A stretch of DNA of 64,000 nt from Pseudoblastomonas marina (lineage in GTDB: Bacteria > Pseudomonadota > Alphaproteobacteria > Sphingomonadales > Sphingomonadaceae). Positions within the stretch are counted from its first letter, which is position 1; the number at the start of each line of letters is the position of its first letter. The notes below the pieces were generated by a model, which worked only from the letters and a program-made list of their open reading frames with translations, was not told where the DNA came from and made no database searches. The stretch is from contig NZ_BMID01000001.1 of the NCBI RefSeq assembly GCF_014641655.1, positions 1 to 64,000 on the forward strand. The letters run 5' to 3'. Of the stretch, positions 54,169-63,396 are shown piece by piece. Both the position numbers and the translations under genes were made by a program.

Positions 54169-54417
54169 TTACATGCTCTCGTCGATGGCTTCCTCGGCAG
54201 CTTCTTCCTGCTGGTCGACATCTTCCTTCATCTCGTCGGCGGTTTCGCCGCTGATCTCGCCGGTGTCTTCCATCATGTCGATCTGCTCGTCTGCAGCAGC
54301 TTCTTCGGCCTCGACGACGTCTTCGGCTTCGTTTTCGGCGGCGCTGTCGCAAGCGGCGAGGCTGAGGCCCATCGCGGCGGTGGTGGCGAGCATGGCGGTT
54401 TTCATCGTGAATTTCAT
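54169..54417 (-). CDS. Hyperacidic small lipoprotein, copy B
   Basis: The 82-residue paralogue of the gene at 53711: signal starting MKFTMKTAMLATTAAMG with lipobox LAAC, then CDSAAENEAEDVVEAEE and a mature part of 60 residues with 26 acidic residues and one Lys. DNA identity with copy A is high through the signal, lipobox and leader, low afterwards. The copies are separated by about 200 bases with no other gene (53972-54168), so each probably has its own promoter. Confidence 0.8.
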   Translation of the reverse strand: MKFTMKTAMLATTAAMGLSLAACDSAAENEAEDVVEAEEAAADEQIDMMEDTGEISGETADEMKEDVDQQEEAAEEAIDESM

Positions 54418-54493
54418 GGTATCTTCCCCTTGTTTTTGGCGAATAGCCCCGGACGCGATCCGTCTGGGGCGCGGTGTGGTCTCGATTAAAGGA

Positions 54494-54751
54494 TCAATCG
54501 TAAGCTTCGCGCCTGATGGCGGCATGACCGCCGACCAGCACGATCGCTCCGATAAAGGCGGCGAGCAGCGCCCAAGCTCCGACCCCCGAAAGGATCGAGG
54601 TGCCTTCGACCAAAAGGCTCGCCAACAAGGCACCGCCCATGCCGAGACCTATGTTGAGCACGATCGCGCGGCGGTCTTCCTGGCGGAGGACCACACTACC
54701 AAGCCAACCCAGCGTTGCACCGAGGAGGAGGATGACGATCAAACCAAACAT
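54494..54751 (-). CDS. GlsB/YeaQ/YmgE-family membrane protein
   Basis: The 85-residue product has three hydrophobic helices and the Gly pattern of the transglycosylase-associated (GlsB/YeaQ) family: LLGATLGWLGSVVLRQEDRR, then NIGLGMGGALLASLL and a last helix before RREAYD. Members are stress-linked inner-membrane proteins of unclear function. It lies between uppP and the acidic lipoproteins, all leftward. Confidence 0.8.
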   Translation of the reverse strand: MFGLIVILLLGATLGWLGSVVLRQEDRRAIVLNIGLGMGGALLASLLVEGTSILSGVGAWALLAAFIGAIVLVGGHAAIRREAYD

Positions 54752-54835
54752 ATGTTCTCTTGGACGGGTTCCTGTTGCATTCCAATGCCGAAACAGGGCT
54801 TTGCCGACATGGTTCCGAAAAATTCGGCAGGACGT

Positions 54836-55654
54836 TTACAAAACGCCCATGAAAATCAGGATCGCCAGGCTGCCGATCGCGATGCGATACCAACCGAAGG
54901 GCGAAAATCCCGTGCGGCTGACATAGGCGACGAAGGCGCGGATCACGGCCAGCGCGACCACGAAGGCGGCGACGAATCCCAGCGCGATCTCGGTCCAGCC
55001 GATCGTGGCTTCGCCAGCGAGCAATGCGGGGTCGTCGAGGATCTTGACCGTCGCCGCGCCGAGCATGGTCGGAACGGCCAGGAAGAACGAGAATTCGGCG
55101 GCCGTCTTGCGTCCGACGCCCATCGCCAGTGCGCCCAGGATCGTGGCGCCCGAGCGGCTCGTGCCGGGAATCATTGCGAGGCACTGGACGAGACCGATCA
55201 TCAGCGCGGTGCGCATCGGCAATGCGGCGACGCCCTTGTCTTCGCCCGGCGTTATCGTGCGTTCGAGCACGAGGATCGCGATCCCGCCCACCACCAGCGC
55301 GACCGCGACCACCATCGGCGATTCGAGCATGGCGTCGATCGCATCCTTCGCCAGCAGGCCGATCACCGCCGCGGGGAGGAAGCCGAGCAGGATGTTGCGG
55401 GTGAACATCACCGCCTCGCGTTCGCGCCGCAGCAGACCGGTGCCCATGTCCCAGAACAGCGACCAGTAGGACACGACCACCGCGAGGATCGCGCCGAGCT
55501 GGATCACGATGTTGAACTGGCGCCACTGCGCGGCGTCGTATCCGAACAATTCCTGCGCCAGGATCAAATGCCCGGTCGAGGAGACGGGGAGGAACTCGGT
55601 CAGTCCTTCGAGGATGCCGAGCAGGATTGCGGTGAGCCAGTTGTCCATCGGCAT
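54836..55654 (-). CDS. uppP: Undecaprenyl-diphosphatase UppP
   Basis: UppP (BacA) recycles undecaprenyl pyrophosphate to the monophosphate carrier for peptidoglycan and O-antigen synthesis. The 272-residue protein has about eight membrane helices with the two conserved motifs: GLTEFLPVSSTGHLIL near the N-terminus and IPGTSRSGATI in the middle. An inner ATG two codons on is possible. Confidence 0.95.
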   Translation of the reverse strand: MPMDNWLTAILLGILEGLTEFLPVSSTGHLILAQELFGYDAAQWRQFNIVIQLGAILAVVVSYWSLFWDMGTGLLRREREAVMFTRNILLGFLPAAVIGLLAKDAIDAMLESPMVVAVALVVGGIAILVLERTITPGEDKGVAALPMRTALMIGLVQCLAMIPGTSRSGATILGALAMGVGRKTAAEFSFFLAVPTMLGAATVKILDDPALLAGEATIGWTEIALGFVAAFVVALAVIRAFVAYVSRTGFSPFGWYRIAIGSLAILIFMGVL

Positions 55655-55690
55655 GCGCGCTCGCCGCGAGCGCCGGGCAAGTCAAGCACA

Positions 55691-55729
55691 GAAAAAAAGA
55701 GCCTCCGCGAAACCGGGTTTCGCGGAGGC
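55691..55729 (-). terminator. Terminator of the M13 peptidase gene
   Basis: GCCTCCGCGAAA (55701-55712) pairs perfectly with TTTCGCGGAGGC (55718-55729); read leftward it is followed by a run of T (55698-55692). It separates the peptidase gene from uppP. Confidence 0.93.
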
Positions 55730-55748
55730 CTAGTCTGGGGACTTCGGA

Positions 55749-57917
55749 TTACCAGATCCGCACGCGCTCTTCGGGGGGCAGGTAGAGATCGTCCTCCGGG
55801 GTCACGTTGAAGGCGGAATACCACTCGTCCATGTTCCGCACGACACCGTTGACGCGGAATTCCTCGGGGCTGTGCGGGTCGGAGCGCAGGCGCTGGCGGC
55901 CATTGTTCTCGCGCTGCTGCGAACGCCACACCTGCGCCCAGGCGAGGAAGAAGCGCTGGTCGCCGGTCAGCCCGTCGATCACCGGAGCCTCCTTGCCGTC
56001 GAGCGATAGCTTGTAGGCCCGATAGGCGACGCTGAGGCCGCCCAGATCGCCGATATTCTCACCCAGCGTGAAACGCCCATCGACGCAGGTCTCGCCGTCG
56101 TCATACGGACAGAACGCATTGTACTGGGCGACCAGCGCATCGGTTCGGGCCTCGAAATTCGCCCGGTCCGAATCGGTCCACCAATTGCGCAGTGCGCCGG
56201 TGCCGTCGCTCTTCGAACCCTGGTCGTCGAAGCCATGGCCCATTTCGTGACCGATCACGCCGCCGATGGCGCCGTAATTGACCGCGGGATCGGCGTTGAT
56301 GCCGAAGAAGGGCTGCTGGAGGATCGCGGCCGGGAACACGATCTCGTTCATGGTCGAACTGTAATAGGCGTTCACGGTTTGCGGCAGCATGCCCCATTCG
56401 GTTCGATCGATCGGCTGGCCGAGCTTGGCGACATTGTCCGCCATGCTCCATTGCGCCGATGCCATGCGATTGGCGAGCGGATCGCCGCCGACGATCGCGA
56501 GGCCTTCGTATTCCTCGAAATTGTCGCGATATCCGATCTTGGGAGTGAAGGCGGCGAGTTTGGCGAGCGCTTCCTTCTTGGTGTCCTCGCCCATCCACTC
56601 GATCTCGTCGATGCCCATGGCGTAGGCCTTGCGCAGGTTCTCGACCAGGTCGACCATCGCGGCCTTGTTCTCGGCCGGGAAATAGCGCGCGGCGTACGAC
56701 TTGCCGAGCTGTTCTCCGAGGTGCCCCTCGACTTCCGCGATCGCGCGCTTCCAGCGTTCGCGCTGCTCGGGCGTGCCCTGCAACGTCTGGCCGTAGAAGG
56801 CGAAATTGGCCTGGTCGAAGCGCTCGGGGAGGATCGCGGCGTTGTTCGACAGCAGGTTGAGGATCGTCCATGCCTGGAGTGTGGCGACGTTGTAATCGGC
56901 GAGCATTTCGAACATGCCCGGCACGCCCTTGCCGATCTTCGCCAGCGTGGCTTCGTCGAGGCCGAGTTCCTCGGCCTCTTCCGCGGTCGGTGGGACCTGC
57001 CCGACGACGTATTTGTCGTTGTCGACGCCCATTGCGTCGATCATCAGCCCGAGTGGGAAATCGCCCGCCATCGCCTCGAGTTCGCCGCGATCATAGGCGT
57101 TGTAGGTGAGGTCGCGGTTGCGCCGCACCGAGCGGTCCCACGCGATCTCGCGCGCGACCCGGTCTTCGAGGTTGTAGACCGCCCATGCCGTGCCCTCGGG
57201 GTCGGTGTAACCGGCTTCCCGCGCGAGGAAGGTCAGATAATCGCGATATTTCTGCTGGATCTCGCGACCCTTCTCGCTGGTGTCGAGATAGTAGTCGCGA
57301 TCGGGCAGGCCCATGCCGCCGGTGCCCATGTAGACCGTGTACTGGTCCGGCACCTTGGCATCGACGCCGACGCCGCCACCGACCATAGAGGGCATGCCCG
57401 GCATCGCCCAAACCCGGGCCAGCTTGTCGAGCGTTGTCGCGGCCGCAATCTGGTCGATATAGGGGAAAGTCGGCGCGAGGCCCGCGGCCTCGATCGCATC
57501 GGTGTCCATGTAGGCGTTGTAGGCATCAACGATCCGCTGCTCGTCTTCTGACAACTGCCCGTCGCGAGCCACCAGTTCGTCGACCAGCGCCTTGACGTCG
57601 CTGGTCGATTTCTCGCGCAGCAAGTTGAACACGCCGAAGCGGGAGAATTCGTCGGGCAGGGGGTTCGCCGCCAGCCACTTGGCATTGGCATAGGCGAAGA
57701 AATCATCGCCCGGATCGACCGAGGTGTCGATCCCTTCTGGATCAAAACCCCAGGTACCGAAATCCATCGTCGGCGTATCGGCATCCATCTTGTCGTGGTC
57801 GTCGACGAGCTTGTCGACCTCGGGCGCGTCTGGCTTCGCGATGTCGCCGGCGAGCGCCGGGGTGGCCAGCGCAAGAGCGAACGCACCGCAGCTCAGTTTG
57901 AGGGCGTGCTTGATCAT
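55749..57917 (-). CDS. M13 family metallopeptidase (neprilysin/PepO type), exported
   Basis: A 722-residue zinc peptidase with a signal peptide (MIKHALKLSCGAFALALATPALA). The N-terminal helical M13_N region spans about 65-450. The catalytic part has NAYYSSTMNEIVFPAAILQ, the zinc motif HEMGH in GGVIGHEMGHGFDDQGSKSD, the third ligand Glu in ENIGDLGGLSVAYRAY, and the substrate-carboxylate region ending with the conserved YLPPEERVRIW. It degrades peptides in the periplasm. It lies downstream of an ABC exporter gene with a 76-base gap. Confidence 0.94.
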   Translation of the reverse strand: MIKHALKLSCGAFALALATPALAGDIAKPDAPEVDKLVDDHDKMDADTPTMDFGTWGFDPEGIDTSVDPGDDFFAYANAKWLAANPLPDEFSRFGVFNLLREKSTSDVKALVDELVARDGQLSEDEQRIVDAYNAYMDTDAIEAAGLAPTFPYIDQIAAATTLDKLARVWAMPGMPSMVGGGVGVDAKVPDQYTVYMGTGGMGLPDRDYYLDTSEKGREIQQKYRDYLTFLAREAGYTDPEGTAWAVYNLEDRVAREIAWDRSVRRNRDLTYNAYDRGELEAMAGDFPLGLMIDAMGVDNDKYVVGQVPPTAEEAEELGLDEATLAKIGKGVPGMFEMLADYNVATLQAWTILNLLSNNAAILPERFDQANFAFYGQTLQGTPEQRERWKRAIAEVEGHLGEQLGKSYAARYFPAENKAAMVDLVENLRKAYAMGIDEIEWMGEDTKKEALAKLAAFTPKIGYRDNFEEYEGLAIVGGDPLANRMASAQWSMADNVAKLGQPIDRTEWGMLPQTVNAYYSSTMNEIVFPAAILQQPFFGINADPAVNYGAIGGVIGHEMGHGFDDQGSKSDGTGALRNWWTDSDRANFEARTDALVAQYNAFCPYDDGETCVDGRFTLGENIGDLGGLSVAYRAYKLSLDGKEAPVIDGLTGDQRFFLAWAQVWRSQQRENNGRQRLRSDPHSPEEFRVNGVVRNMDEWYSAFNVTPEDDLYLPPEERVRIW

Positions 57918-57993
57918 GAAAGTCTCCCGTAGAAATCCCGCCGCGGACGCGGCTTCGCCGGGTGGTTAGCACGCGCCGCCGCGGGGCGAGCGC

Positions 57994-59799
57994 CTATTTG
58001 ACGATGGCGTTCTGCGGTTCGTCGAATTGCAGGGCGGCAAGCCGCGCATAGAGTCCGCCATTGTCGGACAGTTCGGCATGCGTGCCCTGCTCGACGATCC
58101 GGCCATCCTCCATCACCACGATCCGGTCGGCCGCGCGCACGGTGGCGAGGCGGTGCGCGATGACGAGCGTGGTGCGGTTCTGCATCAGAGCTTCGAGTGC
58201 CTGCTGAACCGCGCGTTCGCTTTCGGCATCGAGTGCGCTGGTGGCTTCGTCGAGCAGCAGGATCGGCGCATCGCGGAGCAGCGCGCGCGCGATTGCGATG
58301 CGCTGGCGCTGACCGCCGGAAAGCCGCGCGCCGCCCTCGCCGAGAAAGGTGTCGAGGCCCTGCGGCAAATCCTGCAGGAAGCCGTCGGCATGCGCGGCGC
58401 GCGCGGCGTCCCAGATCGCCTCGTCATCGGCGTCCCATGCGCCGTAGCGGATATTGTCGCGCGCGCTGGCGGCGAACAGGATGCCTTCCTGCGGGACGAA
58501 GGCGAAGCGCTCGCGCACCGCGTGCGGATCGGCCTTGGTCAGCGGCACGCCGTCCAGCTTGATCGTGCCTTCGTGCGGATCGTAGAACCGCTCGGCAAGC
58601 TGGAAGATTGTCGATTTGCCCGCGCCCGACGGCCCCACCAGCGCCACCGTCTCGCCCGGCGAGACGGTCAGCGTGAAATCGCGCAACGCGGCGACCTCGG
58701 GGCGGGTGGGGTAGCGGAAGGTGACGTTTTCGAAGGCGAGCGCGCCGCGCGGAGGCTTGGGCAGGTCGATCGGCCGAGCGGGTGTGGCGATCCCAGGCTC
58801 TTCGCGGAGCAGTTCGTTCAACCGGCTCGCCGCGCCCGCGCCGCGCAAGAGGTCGCCATAGACCTCGGTCAGCGCGGCGAAAGCTCCGGCGACAAGGCCG
58901 CCGACCAGCACGAAGGCGACGATCGTTCCCCCGGTGATCGCTCCGGTCGAAACGCCGACCGCGCCGCGCCACATCAGCACGGTGATCGAGCCGAAGATGA
59001 AGAAGATGATCAGCGAGGTCATCACCGCGCGCAGCAGGATCCGGCGCTTGGCGGTGTCGAACACGCGCTCCACCGCGGCGGCAAAGCGGCCCTGCTCGCG
59101 CTCCTGCTGGCCGAACGCCTGCACCACCTTCATCGAGCCGAGCACCTCGGACACCATCGAGCCGATATCGGCCACCCGGTCCTGGCTGGTGCGCGAGACC
59201 GAGCGGACGCGGCGGGCGAAGATCACGATCGGCAGGACCACCAGCGGGATCGCGAGCACCAGCCCGATCGTGAGGCCGGGCGCAAGGTAATAGAGATATG
59301 CGGTCCCCCCGATCGCCATCAGCACGTTGCGGAGCGCGACCGAGACGGTGGTGCCGACCACCTGTTCGATCAGCGTGGTATCGGCGGTCATCCGCGAGGA
59401 GATCTCGCGCGGGCTGTTTTCCTCGAAGAAACCGGGCGAGAGTCGCAGGAGATTGTCCTGCACCGCCTTGCGGATGTCAGCGACGACGCGCTCGCCCAGC
59501 CAGCTGACGAAGTAGAACCGCGTCGCCGTGCCGAGCGCCAGCACCACCACGATCCCGCCGAGATAACGGAACCAGCGGGCGATCTCGTCCGGATCGCCGC
59601 CATTGGTGAAGCCTTCGTCGATCACCAGCTTGAACCCGGCCGGGATCGCCAGCATCGCCGCCGCCGTCGTCACCAGCGCGAGGAAGGCGATCACCACCCG
59701 GCCCGGATAATTCAGCGCCGCGCGCCAGATCATCAGTAGCGGGCCGAGACTTTTCGCCTTGGGAGGTTCGCTAGGCGTGATTTCGGGGGAACGGGACAT
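57994..59799 (-). CDS. ABC exporter, fused permease and ATPase (MsbA-like)
   Basis: The 601-residue half-transporter has a six-helix membrane domain (about 25-330) and a nucleotide-binding domain (about 350-590) with Walker A GPSGAGKS, signature LSGGQRQRIAIARALL, Walker B ILLLDEATSALD and the H-loop VIAHRLATVRAADR. It works as a homodimer, exporting lipid or another hydrophobic compound; the substrate is unknown. It is divergent from phaZ. Confidence 0.93.
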   Translation of the reverse strand: MSRSPEITPSEPPKAKSLGPLLMIWRAALNYPGRVVIAFLALVTTAAAMLAIPAGFKLVIDEGFTNGGDPDEIARWFRYLGGIVVVLALGTATRFYFVSWLGERVVADIRKAVQDNLLRLSPGFFEENSPREISSRMTADTTLIEQVVGTTVSVALRNVLMAIGGTAYLYYLAPGLTIGLVLAIPLVVLPIVIFARRVRSVSRTSQDRVADIGSMVSEVLGSMKVVQAFGQQEREQGRFAAAVERVFDTAKRRILLRAVMTSLIIFFIFGSITVLMWRGAVGVSTGAITGGTIVAFVLVGGLVAGAFAALTEVYGDLLRGAGAASRLNELLREEPGIATPARPIDLPKPPRGALAFENVTFRYPTRPEVAALRDFTLTVSPGETVALVGPSGAGKSTIFQLAERFYDPHEGTIKLDGVPLTKADPHAVRERFAFVPQEGILFAASARDNIRYGAWDADDEAIWDAARAAHADGFLQDLPQGLDTFLGEGGARLSGGQRQRIAIARALLRDAPILLLDEATSALDAESERAVQQALEALMQNRTTLVIAHRLATVRAADRIVVMEDGRIVEQGTHAELSDNGGLYARLAALQFDEPQNAIVK

Positions 59800-59873
59800 C
59801 GCGACCTCACCTAGTCATTCGCTGCGCCTGCGAAAAGGCGGAAGACCCCTTTTTCGCAACCTATCGTGCTCTG

Positions 59874-59884
59874 CTGCATTGCAA
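59874..59884. promoter_or_regulatory. PhaR-like box in front of phaZ
   Basis: CTGCATTGCAA fits the CTGC-N3-GCAA/G form bound by PhaR regulators of PHB metabolism. It lies 80 bases upstream of the phaZ start, in the 164-base gap between divergent genes. Confidence 0.5.
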
Positions 59885-59963
59885 CATGGAACGAAACGCG
59901 CCACCTAGGCCCGCAAGGGACCGCCTGCCGCATATTCCTGCGGGGCGTGGAAGGGACGAAATT

Positions 59964-61187
59964 TTGCTTTATTCCGCTTACGAAATGCAGCGCGCCTGGC
60001 TCAACGGCGCGAGCGCCTGGGCCTCGGCCGCCGCCGAACTGCTCAACAATCCGGGCCTGCCCTACGGCTATACCGGGCTCGGACCGGCCACCGCGAGCGC
60101 GCTCGACGTGTTCGCGCACGCCGCGGCCCACTACGGCAAGCCGCGCTTCGATATCGAGACGATCGCGATCGATGGCGAGGAATATCCGGCGACCGAGGCC
60201 GTAGTGCTGCACAAGCCGTTCGGCGACCTGCTGCGCTTCAGCCATGACGGCCTGCCCGAAGACGCGCCGCGCCTGCTGCTGGTCGCGCCGATGAGCGGGC
60301 ATTACGCCACGCTGCTGCGCGGCACGGTTAGACGGATGATGCAGAAATGCGTCGTCTACGTCACCGACTGGGCTGATGCGCGCGACGTGCCGGTCGAGGA
60401 AGGCCGCTTCGATCTCGACGATTACATCGACTACCTCCACGAATTCCTCGAGGAGATCGGCGAGGGCGCACACATGATGGCTGTGTGCCAGCCCTCGGTC
60501 CCGGCCTTTGCGGCGACCGCGATGATGGGCGCGGAGAAGCACCCTTGCCGTCCGAAGACACTGACCATGATGGGCGGCCCGATCGATACCCGCCGGTCGC
60601 CGACCGGGGTCAACGACCTCGCCATGCAGCGCCCGATCGAATGGTTCCGCAACACGGTGATCGCCACCGTGCCCATGCGCTATGCCGGGGCGGGCCGTCG
60701 GGTCTATCCGGGCTTCCTCCAGCTCGCCGGCTTCATGAGCATGAATCTCGGCCAGCACATCATGAGCCATTACGAGATGTTCAAGCATCTCACCGTCGGC
60801 GACCAGGAAAGCGCCGACCGGACCAAGGATTTCTACGACGAATATCGTTCGGTCTGCGACATGACCGCCGAATTCTATCTCCAGACGGTCGAGGAGGTCT
60901 TCCAGAAGCACTCGCTGCCCAAAGGCGAATTCGTCCATCGCGGCGCAAAAATCGACCTCGGCGCGATCACCGACACCGCGATCTTCGCGATCGAAGGCGA
61001 ACGCGACGACATCTCGGGCCTTGGCCAGACCAAGGCCGCGCTCGACCTGACCCCGGGACTGAAGGCCTCTCAGAAGAAATACCTGATGGCCGAGAAGGTC
61101 GGCCATTACGGTATCTTCAACGGCTCGCGCTGGCGCGACGAGATCGCTCCGGCAGTGGAAGACTGGATCGTGTCGCACGGCCGCTGA
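59964..61187 (+). CDS. phaZ: Intracellular poly(3-hydroxybutyrate) depolymerase PhaZ
   Basis: PhaZ mobilises native PHB granules. The 407-residue protein starts LLYSAYEMQRAWLNGASAWA, the usual PhaZ N-terminus, and has the nucleophile Cys175 in MMAVCQPSVPAFAAT, the cysteine variant of a lipase box typical of intracellular depolymerases. The TTG at 59964 has AAGGGA seven bases upstream and matches the family start; an ATG 26 codons earlier lies in non-conserved sequence. A PhaR-like box precedes it, so expression probably follows polymer level. Confidence 0.92.
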   Translation: MLYSAYEMQRAWLNGASAWASAAAELLNNPGLPYGYTGLGPATASALDVFAHAAAHYGKPRFDIETIAIDGEEYPATEAVVLHKPFGDLLRFSHDGLPEDAPRLLLVAPMSGHYATLLRGTVRRMMQKCVVYVTDWADARDVPVEEGRFDLDDYIDYLHEFLEEIGEGAHMMAVCQPSVPAFAATAMMGAEKHPCRPKTLTMMGGPIDTRRSPTGVNDLAMQRPIEWFRNTVIATVPMRYAGAGRRVYPGFLQLAGFMSMNLGQHIMSHYEMFKHLTVGDQESADRTKDFYDEYRSVCDMTAEFYLQTVEEVFQKHSLPKGEFVHRGAKIDLGAITDTAIFAIEGERDDISGLGQTKAALDLTPGLKASQKKYLMAEKVGHYGIFNGSRWRDEIAPAVEDWIVSHGR

Positions 61188-61196
61188 GGCCGCGTG

Positions 61197-61622
61197 CTAT
61201 CCGGCCACCCGCCGCAGCTGCAAGAGCGCGAATTGCGCGCCGTGGAACAGGAGCCGGTAGAGCAGGTAGAACGCCATGCCCATCAGGGTCGGCAGCATCA
61301 CCGCATCGAAGCGCAATTGCCCGGTCCAGAAAACCCGGTCCCACAGCGGGCCGGTCAAGATCAGGTGGCTGGCGACCGCCAGCCCGAACGCCACGGTGTC
61401 GGCGGCGATCGTCGGCAGCTTCAGCCGCTGCAGCACCAAGGCCGCGGCATAGGCGATCGCTAGCAGGCTCAGCGTCGAGGCCATGGTGAAGCCGAGCCAT
61501 TGCGGCCACGCCGCCGCGAACGGCGCACCGTCGCGACTGACATGATCGTAAAAGTCGAGCGCGCTGACGACCAGCAACAGCGCGCCCAACCATTTCCAAT
61601 GGAGGCGATCGGCCTCGCTCAA
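61197..61622 (-). CDS. Four-helix membrane protein, unknown function
   Basis: The 141-residue product has four predicted membrane segments (about 10-25, 37-60, 68-90 and 98-118) and no motif I recognise. The TTG at 61622, eight bases after the thiolase stop and with GAGG upstream, is the best start; an upstream ATG would lie inside the thiolase gene. Co-orientation and spacing suggest it is transcribed with the thiolase. Confidence 0.65.
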   Translation of the reverse strand: MSEADRLHWKWLGALLLVVSALDFYDHVSRDGAPFAAAWPQWLGFTMASTLSLLAIAYAAALVLQRLKLPTIAADTVAFGLAVASHLILTGPLWDRVFWTGQLRFDAVMLPTLMGMAFYLLYRLLFHGAQFALLQLRRVAG

Positions 61623-61629
61623 TCTCGCC

Positions 61630-62808
61630 TCAGAAGACCTCGAACAGGCCGGCCGCGCCCATGCCGCCACCGACGCACATCGTCACGACGACGAACTTCG
61701 ATCCGCGGCGCTGGCCTTCGCGCAGCGCGTGGCCGACGCAGCGTGCACCGGTCATGCCGTAGGGGTGGCCGATCGAGATCGAGCCGCCGTTGACGTTGAG
61801 CTTGTCGTTGTCGATGCCGAGCTTGTCGCGGCAATAGAGCACCTGCACCGCGAAGGCCTCGTTCAATTCCCACAGATCGATATCGTCGATCTTCTTGTCG
61901 AAGCGCTCGAGCAGCTTGGGGATCGCGAAGATCGGGCCAATGCCCATCTCGTCGGGCTCGGTGCCCGCGACCGCCATGCCGACATAACGGCCGAGCGGCT
62001 GGAGCCCGCGCTTCTCGGCTTCCTTGGCTTCCATCACGACCACCGCGGCCGAGCCGTCCGAGAGCTGGCTGGCATTGCCGGCGGTGATCGTGGTGTCGGG
62101 GCCGAGCACCGGCTGGAGCGAGGCGAGGCCTTCGAGCGTGGTCGAGGGGCGGTTGCCCTCGTCCTTGGCGATGGTGACGTCCTGGTCCGAGACTTCGCCG
62201 GTTTCCCTGTCCTTCACCTTGTGGGTGGTCGAGACCGGGACGATCTCGTCGTCGAAAATGCCGTTTTCCTGTGCCGCGGCGGTGCGCTGCTGCGATTGCA
62301 GCGCGTATTCGTCCTGCGCCTCGCGGCTGATGCCGTAGCGTTTGGCGACCGTCTCGGCCGTCTGCAGCATCGGCATGTAGATCGCGCCGTGCATGCCCAT
62401 CAGTTCGGGGTCGGGCATCACCCGCATCTCGGGGGTCTGGACGAGGCTGATCGATTCCTGCCCGCCGGCAGCCACGATGTTCATCCGGTCCATCACCACC
62501 TGCTTGGCGGCGGTCGCGATGCTCATCAGGCCGCTCGAGCACTGGCGGTCGAGCGTCATGCCCGAAACACCGATCGGGCAGCCGGCGCGCAGCGCGACCT
62601 GGCGACCCAGATTGCCGGCCTGCGCACCCTGCTGGAGCGCGGCACCCCACAGCACGTCGTCGACCTCGCCCGGATCGATCCCGGCGCGTTCGATCGCGGG
62701 CTTGAGGGCATAGGCACCGAGGGTCGCGCCCGGGGTCGAATTGAAGGCACCCTTGTAGGCCTTGCCCATGCCGGTGCGGGCGGTGGAAACGATGACTGCG
62801 TCGCGCAT
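61630..62808 (-). CDS. Acetyl-CoA acyltransferase (thiolase)
   Basis: A 392-residue thiolase with nucleophile Cys90 in [31 protein letters not shown] and [10 protein letters not shown]. It may serve beta-oxidation or PHB turnover; proximity to phaZ and a MaoC-type hydratase suggests hydroxyacyl-CoA metabolism. It differs clearly from the thiolase at 32485-33708, so the two have separate roles. The MaoC-type gene lies 69 bases upstream in the same direction; a 7-bp inverted repeat (AAGGCC and GGCCTT) in the gap is too loosely spaced to call a terminator. Confidence 0.94.
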   Translation of the reverse strand: MRDAVIVSTARTGMGKAYKGAFNSTPGATLGAYALKPAIERAGIDPGEVDDVLWGAALQQGAQAGNLGRQVALRAGCPIGVSGMTLDRQCSSGLMSIATAAKQVVMDRMNIVAAGGQESISLVQTPEMRVMPDPELMGMHGAIYMPMLQTAETVAKRYGISREAQDEYALQSQQRTAAAQENGIFDDEIVPVSTTHKVKDRETGEVSDQDVTIAKDEGNRPSTTLEGLASLQPVLGPDTTITAGNASQLSDGSAAVVVMEAKEAEKRGLQPLGRYVGMAVAGTEPDEMGIGPIFAIPKLLERFDKKIDDIDLWELNEAFAVQVLYCRDKLGIDNDKLNVNGGSISIGHPYGMTGARCVGHALREGQRRGSKFVVVTMCVGGGMGAAGLFEVF

Positions 62809-62877
62809 GATTTTCTTCCTTCGTCGCCCCGGCCAAGGCCAGGGTCCTTGTCAGCTTATGTCAGGCCTTGCGGCGGA

Positions 62878-63327
62878 TCAGACGAAATACATCGTCATCC
62901 ATTCGCAGATCAAAGCCGGCTTGTCCTCGCCCTCGATCTCGATCGTGATCTCGTTGGTCTGCTGCCACTGGCCGGGGCGTTTCTCGATCATTTCCAGCTG
63001 CTTGTAATGGGCGCGGATGCGCTTGCCCGAACGGACCGGGTTGATGAAGCGCGTCTTGTTGCCCCCGTAATTGACCGCCATCTTGATCCCGTCGAGCCGC
63101 GGTACGTCGCTGTTGGCGGTGAGGTAGGGGATCATCGACAGCGTCAGGAAGCCGTGCGCAATGGTGCCGCCGAACGGCGTCATCTTGGCCGCTTCCTCAT
63201 TGACGTGGATGAACTGGTGGTCGCCCGTCGCTTCGGCGAACTGGTTGATCCGTTCCTGGCTCATCTCGACCCATTCGCTGGTGCCGAGCTGCTCGCCGGT
63301 CTTTGCCTGCAATTCTTCGGGGCCCAT
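62878..63327 (-). CDS. MaoC-family (R)-specific enoyl-CoA hydratase-like protein
   Basis: The 149-residue hotdog protein has the hydratase motif with catalytic Asp and His in FAEATGDHQFIHVNEEAAKM and the following FGGTIAHGFLTLSMIPYL. Such enzymes hydrate enoyl-CoA to (R)-3-hydroxyacyl-CoA, a PHB/PHA precursor. The ATG at 63327 has GAGGAG nine bases upstream; the frame continues upstream without conservation. Confidence 0.9.
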   Translation of the reverse strand: MGPEELQAKTGEQLGTSEWVEMSQERINQFAEATGDHQFIHVNEEAAKMTPFGGTIAHGFLTLSMIPYLTANSDVPRLDGIKMAVNYGGNKTRFINPVRSGKRIRAHYKQLEMIEKRPGQWQQTNEITIEIEGEDKPALICEWMTMYFV

Positions 63328-63396
63328 CGGTTTCTCCTCGCAACTGGTTTTGTCGCAAGGGCCATAGGCGCGGCCGCGCGGGTTGTGCAATGCGAA

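Noticed and set aside
62816-62877. Inverted repeat between the thiolase and MaoC-type genes as a terminator
   Set aside because: The short arms (AAGGCC/GGCCTT) are separated by more than 20 bases and no T run follows.
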